This document shows positions 1-5,492 of a stretch of DNA of 5,492 nt, one piece after another; position 1 is the first letter of the stretch; every line of letters begins with the position of its first letter. The DNA is taken from assembly GCA_964608575.1 (NCBI GenBank), contig CAZSPW010000112.1, positions 1 through 5,492 on the forward strand, read 5' to 3'. This DNA is from JAMIFN01 sp964608575 (GTDB lineage: Bacteria; Pseudomonadota; Gammaproteobacteria; Burkholderiales; Burkholderiaceae_C). The position numbers and the translations under genes are program-made. Below the pieces are notes generated by a model. That model was given only the letters and a program-made list of their open reading frames with translations, did not search any database and was not told the DNA's origin.

Positions 1-118
1 GGGTCGGGTCATTGCCTGGCACCAGGGGGCTAGACTCCACTATGGTGTGGCCTTTGCTGGCAAAAAAGTCGAGAAAAGACTGGCGAATCTGCGCCACAGA
101 GAAGGTTTTGTTTGTCAT
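1..118 (-). CDS. alaS: Alanyl-tRNA synthetase, N-terminal fragment (runs off the window's left edge)
   Basis: Reading the - strand from the ATG at 118-116 gives 39 codons with no stop up to the window edge. The peptide begins MTNKTFSVAQIRQSFLDFF and continues with SKGH, then SSPLVPGNDPT. This is the conserved start of class II alanyl-tRNA synthetases (IRQ.FLDFF..KGH..V.SS.LVP.NDPT), which leads into motif 1 of the catalytic domain. The enzyme attaches alanine to tRNA-Ala in the cytoplasm. The full protein is normally about 870 residues, so under 5% is visible and nothing can be said of the editing or C-Ala domains. The start is chosen because the family homology begins within a few residues of it. 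No good Shine-Dalgarno sequence precedes it (only GCGGG close to the ATG). The gene is divergent from rimP across a 147-base gap. Identification is from recognised family sequence; it is too short for most ORF callers. Confidence 0.93.
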   Translation of the reverse strand, partial: MTNKTFSVAQIRQSFLDFFASKGHTIVESSPLVPGNDPT

Positions 119-154
119 AGCCCGCAATTATCGCGCAAGCTTTTACCAGCCCGC

Positions 155-183
155 TAGGCTTTTTGTGCTTTTGCCTCTATAAT
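155..183 (+). promoter_or_regulatory. Probable sigma-70 promoter for the rimP-nusA-infB operon
   Basis: TATAAT at 178-183 is a perfect -10 consensus. With a 17-base spacer the -35 position falls on TAGGCT (155-160), which matches TTGACA at only 3 of 6 positions, and there is no TG extension of the -10. The predicted start of transcription is near 190, giving a leader of about 76 bases before the rimP ATG. It is the only strong + strand promoter-like sequence I see upstream of the operon. The -10 is convincing; the -35 and the exact start site are inferred. Confidence 0.6.
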
Positions 184-204
184 CGGCGCAATAAATTCGA
201 CCAA
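176..204 (-). promoter_or_regulatory. Candidate promoter for alaS, overlapping the rimP promoter
   Basis: On the - strand, TTGGTC (204-199) and TATAGA (181-176) are separated by 17 bases. They match the sigma-70 -35 and -10 consensus at 3 of 6 and 4 of 6 positions. The -10 shares bases 178-181 with the + strand TATAAT, so the two elements would form one overlapping divergent promoter. The alaS leader would then be about 50 bases. A competing - strand -10, GATAAT, lies only 8 bases before the alaS ATG and would give an almost leaderless mRNA. The call is tentative. Confidence 0.3.
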
Positions 205-236
205 ACGGGCGCTTTTCCTATCGCCCGTTTTTTTTT
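203..236 (+). terminator. Intrinsic terminator in the rimP leader (probable attenuator)
   Basis: AAACGGGCG (203-211) pairs perfectly with CGCCCGTTT (222-230). This gives a 9-bp stem with six G-C pairs and a 10-base loop (212-221). A run of nine T follows (228-236), three of which can also close the stem. The signal is directional: the reverse strand lacks a comparable T run, so it acts on transcription toward rimP. It starts about 13 bases after the predicted transcription start and ends 29 bases before the rimP ATG. The only upstream gene (alaS) points the other way, so there is no upstream transcript for it to end. A role as a leader attenuator is therefore the simplest inference. I recall that leader terminators ahead of rimP/nusA operons have been described in other bacteria. 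Confidence 0.85.
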
Positions 237-265
237 GTTTGATTTTTATAGGGCTTTTTTTGCAT

Positions 266-880
266 ATGGCGAGCTGGCAAGCCGTGATTGAAGAAACCGT
301 GCGCGGCATGGGCTATGACTTAGTTGAACTAGAGCGTTCGGCCGGTGGTTTGCTGCGCGTCACGCTGGATTTTCCTTGGGTTCAGGGTCAACCCGAGCAA
401 CCCATTACAGTGGAAGACTGCGAGCGCGTTACGCGCCAATTGCAATACACCCTAGAAGTAGAAAACACCGATTACAGGCGTTTGGAAGTCGCCTCCCCTG
501 GAATCGACCGCCCTTTGAATGGCCCTAACGATTGCCTGCGCTTTGCCGGCAGCATCGTCGATTTAACCCTCAAACAACCTTTGGGCGAGGCTGCTGCGGG
601 CTCGGGTTTAGCGGCCAATCGCAAAAAATTTCGCGGCACGCTAGAAGCCGTAGAAGAAAGCACCGAACAGCAACTCTGGCGCATAGTCTGGAGCGATGAG
701 CCACCGCCCAAACCTGGCGTGCGTGTAAGTAAGAAGAAAGCTCCCGCGCCATTACAAGCCATGACCTTTTCCCTAGACGAGGTGCGCGAAATTCGCTTAG
801 CACCGATAGTCAATTTCAAAGGCCGCCAAGACGCTCACAGCGCATCGGCCACCACCCCCCAAACCGACCCCAAAGAATAA
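266..880 (+). CDS. rimP: Ribosome maturation factor RimP
   Basis: The 204-residue protein is RimP (older name YhbC), a cytoplasmic factor needed for assembly of the 30S ribosomal subunit. The N-terminal domain holds the conserved GYDLVELERSAGGLLRV stretch (residues 16-32), the VEDCERVTRQL helix (49-59) and the family signature LEVASPGIDRPL (73-84). The C-terminal SH3-like barrel follows from about residue 88. It carries an insertion (about 142-165, WSDEPPPKPGVRVSKKKAPAP) seen in Comamonadaceae-type RimP and absent from the roughly 150-residue E. coli protein. A low-complexity polar tail (about 187-204) ends it. I chose the ATG at 266 because homology begins there; an in-frame TTG at 239 would add nine hydrophobic residues encoded inside the leader's T-rich tract. 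There is no clear Shine-Dalgarno sequence, only GGG at 251-253, 12 bases away. It is first in the operon, and nusA follows after 16 bases. Confidence 0.96.
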   Translation: MASWQAVIEETVRGMGYDLVELERSAGGLLRVTLDFPWVQGQPEQPITVEDCERVTRQLQYTLEVENTDYRRLEVASPGIDRPLNGPNDCLRFAGSIVDLTLKQPLGEAAAGSGLAANRKKFRGTLEAVEESTEQQLWRIVWSDEPPPKPGVRVSKKKAPAPLQAMTFSLDEVREIRLAPIVNFKGRQDAHSASATTPQTDPKE

Positions 881-896
881 TGCAGGAGCGTTTGCA

Positions 897-2405
897 ATGA
901 ATAAAGAAATGCTGTTGTTGGCCGATGCCATCGCCTTAGAAAAAAATGTCAGCCGTGATGTGGTTTTTGCCGCTATTGAAGCGGCACTGGCGCAAGCGAC
1001 TAAAAAGTTCTATCACAAGGACAAAGATGCTGACGCAGGCGAAATGGATGTGCGCGTCGATATCGACAAAGAAACTGGTGATTACGAAACCTATCGTCGC
1101 TGGTTAGTCGTGGCCGACGACGCCGGGCTGCAAAACCCCGAAGCCGAAGAGATGCTGATGGATGCGCAAGAGCGCATCGAAGACATTGAGGTCGGCGACT
1201 ATATTGAAGAGCCCATTGAATCCGTGCCTATCGGCCGGATTGGTGCCATGACTGCCAAACAAGTGATTTTGCAGAAAATTCGTGATGCAGAACGCGAAAT
1301 GCTGCTCAACGACTACCTCTCGCGCGGCGAGAAGGTTTTCCTCGGCACCGTTAAGCGCCTCGACAAAGGCGATGTGATTGTTGAAAGCGGCAAAGTCGAA
1401 GGCCGCTTGAAACGCAGTGAAATGATCCCCAAGGAAAACCTGCGCGCTGGCGACCGCGTCCGCGCCATGATCATGGGCATTGATGAGCTGGCACGCTCAG
1501 CGCCCATCATGCTCTCACGCGCTGCGCCTGAATTCATGATTGAACTATTTCGCAATGAAGTGCCCGAAGTCGAACAAGGCGTGCTAGAGATCAAATCTTG
1601 CGCCCGTGATGCCGGCAGTCGCGCCAAAATCGCCGTCCACGCCCTAGATAAACGCGTTGACCCAATTGGTGCCTGCGTTGGTGTGCGTGGCGCGCGCGTC
1701 AATGCCGTGACCAATGAGCTGGCAGGCGAGCGCGTAGATATCGTGCTATGGAGCGAAGACCCTGCACAATTCGTGATTGGTGCCTTGGCGCCTGCGAATG
1801 TCAGCTCCATCGTTGTTGATGAAGAGCGCCATGCCATGGATGTCGTGGTAGACGAAGAGAACCTCGCCATTGCGATTGGGCGTGGCGGGCAGAATGTGCG
1901 CCTAGCCTCTGAGCTGACGGGCTGGAAAATCAACATCATGGATGCCAATGAATCGGCGCAGAAACAAGCCGATGAAAGTGCACTGATACGCACGCTATTC
2001 ATGGAAAAACTCGATGTTGACCAAGAGGTCGCCGATATTTTGATCGAAGAAGGCTTCACCAACCTCGAAGAGGTGGCCTATGTCCCAATGGCCGAGATGC
2101 TAGAAATCGAAGCCTTCGATGAAGAAACCGTTACCGAGCTGCGCAATCGTGCCAAAGATGCCTTATTGACTTTAGCCATTGCGCGTGAAGAAAAACTCGG
2201 GGCGGTGCAAGATGATTTGCGCGAACTCGAAGGCATCAGCACCGAATTGTTGGCCAAACTGGCCGACGCAGGTATTACCAATCGCGACGATTTAGCCGAC
2301 TTAGCCATCGACGAATTGGTAGCGATCACAGGGCAAAGCGAAGATGACGCCAAAGCCCTCATCATGAAAGCACGCGAACATTGGTTTGCGGGCGACGCAG
2401 AGTAA
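897..2405 (+). CDS. nusA: Transcription termination/antitermination factor NusA
   Basis: The 502-residue protein (E. coli NusA is 495) binds elongating RNA polymerase and nascent RNA. It slows elongation, enhances pausing and intrinsic termination, and takes part in rRNA and phage antitermination complexes. Domains in order: RNA-polymerase-binding N-terminal domain (about 1-130); S1 domain (about 137-201); KH1 (about 225-300, GVRG loop at 262-265); KH2 (about 302-350, GRGG loop at 328-331); and two acidic C-terminal repeats, AR1 (about 364-427) and AR2 (about 440-495), ending in ALIMKAREHWF. The second C-terminal repeat is the part that contacts the polymerase alpha subunit in E. coli. Relative to E. 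coli there is a short charged insertion around residues 41-48 (KDKDADAG). The start is well supported: AGGAG at 884-888 sits 8 bases before the ATG, and the protein begins MNKEMLLLADAI as in the family. It lies between rimP and infB, the classic order. Confidence 0.98.
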   Translation: MNKEMLLLADAIALEKNVSRDVVFAAIEAALAQATKKFYHKDKDADAGEMDVRVDIDKETGDYETYRRWLVVADDAGLQNPEAEEMLMDAQERIEDIEVGDYIEEPIESVPIGRIGAMTAKQVILQKIRDAEREMLLNDYLSRGEKVFLGTVKRLDKGDVIVESGKVEGRLKRSEMIPKENLRAGDRVRAMIMGIDELARSAPIMLSRAAPEFMIELFRNEVPEVEQGVLEIKSCARDAGSRAKIAVHALDKRVDPIGACVGVRGARVNAVTNELAGERVDIVLWSEDPAQFVIGALAPANVSSIVVDEERHAMDVVVDEENLAIAIGRGGQNVRLASELTGWKINIMDANESAQKQADESALIRTLFMEKLDVDQEVADILIEEGFTNLEEVAYVPMAEMLEIEAFDEETVTELRNRAKDALLTLAIAREEKLGAVQDDLRELEGISTELLAKLADAGITNRDDLADLAIDELVAITGQSEDDAKALIMKAREHWFAGDAE

Positions 2406-2411
2406 ACCGAT

Positions 2412-2416
2412 GGAGG
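2412..2416 (+). promoter_or_regulatory. Ribosome binding site of infB with long spacing
   Basis: GGAGG is a strong Shine-Dalgarno core in the 24-base nusA-infB gap, but it ends 13 bases before the infB ATG at 2430, longer than the usual 5-9. No in-frame start codon lies closer, and the protein homology begins at 2430, so the start stands despite the spacing. Confidence 0.6.
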
Positions 2417-2429
2417 CATTAGCACTTTT

Positions 2430-5400
2430 ATGAACAACACCGTCTCCGACTTTGCTGCTGAACTCAAGCAAGCACCCGAAAAGCTGTTGGAACAGCTCGC
2501 CAGTGCTGGCGTCGCCAAAAGCAGCCCGCAAGATACGATCACTGAAGCCGATAAGCAAATGCTATTGCAATACATGCAAGCAACTCACGGCACCACAGGT
2601 GTAGGCAAAAAACTCACCTTAACGAAAAAAACCACCTCTGAGATCAAACAAGCCGATAGCACTGGTAAGGCTCGGACGATTCAGGTAACCACCAAAAAAC
2701 AGCGCACTTTCGTGCGCCGCGAGGAAGACGGCGCAGCAGACGCAGTCGCATCAGCAAAAGCGGCTGAAGATGCAGCGCGCGAGCGCGAAGAGCTGCAGCG
2801 CCGCGAAGATCACGCCAAAGAACAGGCCGAACAATTGCGCCGCCAAGAGGAGGCACTAGCCAAGCAAATTGCCCAGCGCGAAGCTGAGCGCCTGCGTGCA
2901 GCGCAAGAGGAAGCAGCTGCCCAAGCCGCACAAGCCGCGGCTGAAGAAGCCGCTGCGCAGGCTGCGGCTGCCCAAGCCGCTGCCGAGCAAGCTGCTAAGC
3001 AAAACACAAGCCCCAAAGACAAGGGCAGCGAACAAGCGGTTAAAGCTGAGAAAGCCGCCGCTGCTGCCAAACGCTCTGCTGAGCAACGCGCCAAAGCCGA
3101 AGCGGAAGTGCAAGCCCTGCGCGCTGCGCAACAAGCGCGTATCGAACAGCAAACCGCAGCCAAAATCGCTGCGGAAAAAGCGGCAGAAGAGGCTGCACAA
3201 GCAGTCCAAAACAGCGAAATGCGTGCCGCTTCAGCACCTAGCGCAGAAGAAATCGCGGCACAGAAAGCAGCAGATACAGCTGCGGCTGAAAAAGCCCAAG
3301 CTGATGCCGACGCCGCAAAAGCCAAAGATTTAGAAGAGCGCCGCAAGAAAGCTTTGGCCGAAGCCGAAGCGATACGCGCCATGATGAATGCGCCGAAAAA
3401 AGTGCTGACAGCGAAAAAGCCCGAAGCCGATAAAGCTGCCGAGGCTGCTAAAAAAGGCACTCTGCACAAACCCGATGCCAAAACCACTAGTGGCGCAGGC
3501 GCTAAAGAGGTCAAGTCTGAAAAGCTTTCCTCTAGCTGGGCTAAAGATAAAGATGCAGATGGCCGCAAAAAAGGCGAGATCAAAACTCGTGGGCTGCCCG
3601 CTGGCACGGGTAAGAGCAACTGGCGTGCCGGCCCCAAAGGCGGCAAGCGACGTGGTTCAGAGCAAGAGCAAAACCGCGCACCACAAGAGCCACAAGAGGC
3701 ACGCGTACTCGACATCCATGTGCCCGAAACCATCACCGTAGCTGAGCTGGCGCACAAGATGGCCGTGAAGTCCTCAGAAGTCATCATGAAACTGATGAAA
3801 CTGGGGCAAATGGTCACCATCAACCAACCGCTGGATCAAGAAACTGCCATGATTTTGGTGGAAGACATGGGGCATAAAGCCATTGTTGCCGCCTTGGACG
3901 ATCCAGAGGCCTTTACCGACGAAGAAGTGCAGGCGCAAACGGCAGAAGCTCTGCCGCGCCCGCCTGTAGTCACGGTTATGGGGCATGTGGATCACGGCAA
4001 AACCTCGCTCTTGGATTACATTCGCCGCGCCAAAGTCGCCACCGGCGAAGCCGGTGGCATCACCCAACATATTGGCGCTTACCATGTGGAAACGCCCCGT
4101 GGCGTGGTGTCCTTCCTCGATACCCCAGGTCACGAGGCCTTCACGGCTATGCGCGCCCGTGGCGCGCAAGCTACCGATGTAGTGATTTTGGTCGTTGCAG
4201 CCGATGATGGTGTGATGCCCCAAACCAAAGAGGCCATCAAACACGCCAAGGCCGCAGGTGTGCCCATCGTTGTGGCCATCAACAAAATCGATAAACCCGA
4301 TGCCAACCCAGATCGCGTCAAAGGCGAGCTCGTCATCGAAGAAGTTGTGCCTGAAGAGTACGGCGGTAACTCGCCCTTCGTTCCCGTTTCGGCTAAAACA
4401 GGCGCGGGTATCGACGAGCTACTCGAACAAGTCTTGCTACAAGCCGAAGTGCTGGAGCTCACAGCCCCAGTCGATGCCCATGCCAAAGGTTTGGTGATCG
4501 AAGCGCGTTTGGACAAAGGCCGCGGCCCCGTTGCCACCGTACTGGTGCAATCGGGCACGCTCAAAACTGGCGATATTGTGTTGGTTGGCCAAACCTATGG
4601 TCGCGTGCGTGCCATGCTAGATGAAAACGGCAAAGCTACGAAAGCGGCAGGCCCGTCCATCCCAGTCGAAATTCAAGGCTTGGCGGATGTGCCTGGCGCT
4701 GGTGACGAATTCATGGTCTTGACCGACGAACGCCGTGCGCGCGAAATTGCCACCTACCGCGCGGGCAAATTCCGCAACACCAAATTGGCTAAACAACAAG
4801 CGGCCAAATTGGAAAACATGTTCAGCGATATGGCCGCAGGCGAAGTCAAAACCCTGCCCCTCATCATCAAAGCCGATGTGCAGGGTTCACAAGAGGCGTT
4901 GGCAGCGTCCTTGCTCAAGCTCTCCAACGACGAAGTCAAAGTCCAAATCGTATTCTCCGCTGTGGGCGGCATCAGCGAAAGCGATGTCAACCTAGCGATC
5001 GCATCGAAAGCGGTCATTCTCGGCTTCAACACCCGCGCCGATGTTGGTGCGCGTAAGTTGGCTGAAGGCAATGGTATCGACATCCGTTACTACAACATCA
5101 TCTACGACGCTGTCGATGATGTTAAAGCGGCTGTCAGCGGCATGCTGACGCCAGACAGGAAAGAGGAAATCATCGGCATGGCCGAGATTCGCCAAATCTT
5201 CCGCGCCTCGAAAATTGGCACGATTGCAGGCTGTATGGTCACCTCTGGCGTGGTGCGTCGCAGTGCCCGCCTGCGCTTGCTGCGCAACAATGTGGTGGTC
5301 TTCACCGGAGAGCTGGACTCGCTCAAACGCTTCAAAGACGACGCCAAAGAAGTTAAAGAAGGTTTTGAGTGCGGCCTGAACATCAAAGGCTATAACGATA

Positions 5401-5459
5401 TTGAAGAAGGCGATCAACTCGAATTCTTTGAAATCAAAGAAGTGGCGCGGACGATCTAA
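2430..5459 (+). CDS. infB: Translation initiation factor IF-2
   Basis: The 1009-residue protein is the GTPase that places fMet-tRNA on the 30S subunit and promotes 50S joining. Domains in order: a first IF2 N-terminal module (about 1-55, MNNTVSDFAAELKQ...LLEQL); a long charged, Ala-rich linker (about 100-345); a basic stretch (about 378-410); a second IF2 N-terminal module (about 427-478); the GTPase domain (about 510-678); beta-barrel domain II (about 686-780); domain III (about 803-900); and the C-terminal domain (about 910-1009) that binds fMet-tRNA. All G motifs are intact: G1 GHVDHGKT (518-525), G2 GGITQHIGA (542-550), G3 DTPGHE (564-569), G4 NKID (618-621) and G5 SAK (654-656). The catalytic-loop histidine in DTPGHE is present. 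It is longer than E. coli IF2 (890), mostly because of the linker. The start at 2430 matches the family N-terminus and lies 24 bases after nusA. I see no strong internal start site for a shorter isoform. Confidence 0.98.
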   Translation: MNNTVSDFAAELKQAPEKLLEQLASAGVAKSSPQDTITEADKQMLLQYMQATHGTTGVGKKLTLTKKTTSEIKQADSTGKARTIQVTTKKQRTFVRREEDGAADAVASAKAAEDAAREREELQRREDHAKEQAEQLRRQEEALAKQIAQREAERLRAAQEEAAAQAAQAAAEEAAAQAAAAQAAAEQAAKQNTSPKDKGSEQAVKAEKAAAAAKRSAEQRAKAEAEVQALRAAQQARIEQQTAAKIAAEKAAEEAAQAVQNSEMRAASAPSAEEIAAQKAADTAAAEKAQADADAAKAKDLEERRKKALAEAEAIRAMMNAPKKVLTAKKPEADKAAEAAKKGTLHKPDAKTTSGAGAKEVKSEKLSSSWAKDKDADGRKKGEIKTRGLPAGTGKSNWRAGPKGGKRRGSEQEQNRAPQEPQEARVLDIHVPETITVAELAHKMAVKSSEVIMKLMKLGQMVTINQPLDQETAMILVEDMGHKAIVAALDDPEAFTDEEVQAQTAEALPRPPVVTVMGHVDHGKTSLLDYIRRAKVATGEAGGITQHIGAYHVETPRGVVSFLDTPGHEAFTAMRARGAQATDVVILVVAADDGVMPQTKEAIKHAKAAGVPIVVAINKIDKPDANPDRVKGELVIEEVVPEEYGGNSPFVPVSAKTGAGIDELLEQVLLQAEVLELTAPVDAHAKGLVIEARLDKGRGPVATVLVQSGTLKTGDIVLVGQTYGRVRAMLDENGKATKAAGPSIPVEIQGLADVPGAGDEFMVLTDERRAREIATYRAGKFRNTKLAKQQAAKLENMFSDMAAGEVKTLPLIIKADVQGSQEALAASLLKLSNDEVKVQIVFSAVGGISESDVNLAIASKAVILGFNTRADVGARKLAEGNGIDIRYYNIIYDAVDDVKAAVSGMLTPDRKEEIIGMAEIRQIFRASKIGTIAGCMVTSGVVRRSARLRLLRNNVVVFTGELDSLKRFKDDAKEVKEGFECGLNIKGYNDIEEGDQLEFFEIKEVARTI
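2727..3464 (+). other. Low-complexity Ala/Glu/Lys/Gln-rich linker of IF2
   Basis: Residues 100-345 of IF2 are almost entirely Ala, Glu, Lys, Gln and Arg. They include a nearly pure Ala/Gln/Glu block at about residues 161-190 (2910-2999), built from units such as AAAEEAAAQAAAAQAAAEQ. Codons vary (GCC, GCT, GCG, GCA), so the repetition is stronger in the protein than in the DNA. The composition suggests a long solvent-exposed helix or a flexible tether between the N-terminal module and the ribosome-binding core. The bias also produces long spurious open frames on the opposite strand and in a second + frame. Confidence 0.8.
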
Positions 5460-5477
5460 TCGCTCTTTAGCCCCACC

Positions 5478-5492
5478 ATGCAAAACCGCCTC
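5478..5492 (+). CDS. Start of the next operon gene, possibly ribosome-binding factor A (partial)
   Basis: An ATG lies 18 bases after the infB stop and opens MQNRL before the window ends. It is the only start codon between infB and the window edge, and no terminator-like hairpin separates the two, so the operon probably continues. In most proteobacteria the gene after infB is rbfA, which encodes a cold-shock 30S maturation factor. Five codons cannot confirm this, and there is no Shine-Dalgarno sequence in the short gap, so the true start could lie beyond the window. The identity is inferred from gene order only. Confidence 0.3.

Noticed and set aside
203..236. Reading the hairpin as a bidirectional terminator that also serves alaS
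   Set aside because: alaS reads leftward away from it from position 118, and the - strand side has only a short T run, so the signal works only toward rimP.
239..265. Upstream in-frame TTG start that would lengthen RimP by nine residues
   Set aside because: The added residues are encoded by the T-rich tract of the leader terminator, there is no ribosome binding site before it, and family homology begins at the ATG at 266.
119..265. A tRNA or other structured RNA gene in the divergent gap (as metY precedes rimP in E. coli)
   Set aside because: I see no cloverleaf, no TTCRA-type T-loop and no CCA end. The only strong structure is the terminator hairpin.
1313..2062. 249-residue - strand open frame opposite nusA
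   Set aside because: It is Ser/Arg/Thr-rich without a recognisable motif, while the + strand encodes the conserved S1 and KH domains of NusA over the same bases.
2869..3333. 154-residue second-frame + strand open frame rich in Lys, Pro and Leu
   Set aside because: It lies wholly inside infB in another frame and follows from repetitive GCN/AAA/GAA codons. There is no ribosome binding site or family similarity.
2910..3390. Internal start sites in infB producing shorter IF2 isoforms as in E. coli
   Set aside because: The Met codons at 3219 and 3381-3386 have no convincing Shine-Dalgarno sequence upstream, so isoforms cannot be supported from sequence alone.
2810..3823. 337-residue open frame on the - strand opposite infB
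   Set aside because: It is an Ala/Ser-rich low-complexity shadow of the Ala/Glu/Lys codon bias in the IF2 linker, with no recognisable domain, while the + strand protein is an intact IF2.

Overview
The window is an ordinary, well-conserved bacterial housekeeping locus: the transcription/translation operon rimP-nusA-infB on the + strand, with the start of alaS reading away from it on the - strand. The protein sequences point to a betaproteobacterium, most probably in or near the Comamonadaceae (Burkholderiales). RimP carries the long C-terminal insertion typical of that group (the stretch around WSDEPP...KPG.RVSKK.PAPLQA), and NusA and IF2 read like Burkholderiales family members almost throughout. 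This placement rests on recalled family sequences, not on a database search.

Layout. Positions 1-118 (- strand) encode the first 39 residues of alanyl-tRNA synthetase. Positions 119-265 are a 147-base divergent intergenic region. It holds a perfect TATAAT -10 box facing rimP, a weaker overlapping -10 facing alaS, and a strong intrinsic terminator that lies between the rimP-side promoter and the rimP start codon. No gene lies upstream of that terminator on its strand, so it looks like a leader attenuator for the operon. rimP (266-880), nusA (897-2405) and infB (2430-5459) follow with gaps of only 16 and 24 bases and no visible terminator between them, so they are almost certainly co-transcribed. 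After infB, an ATG at 5478 opens a reading frame that runs off the window. The usual next gene is rbfA, but five codons are too few to confirm it.

How the genes work together. RimP matures the 30S subunit, NusA controls RNA polymerase pausing, termination and antitermination, IF2 delivers initiator tRNA to the ribosome, and AlaS charges tRNA-Ala. The region therefore combines ribosome assembly, transcription elongation control and translation initiation. Because NusA itself promotes intrinsic termination, the terminator ahead of rimP makes NusA feedback on its own operon an attractive hypothesis.

I found no mobile element, CRISPR array, RNA gene, pseudogene or novel gene system. The points most worth a second look are the promoter-terminator leader, the overlapping divergent -10 boxes and the unusually long Ala/Glu/Lys-rich linker of IF2.
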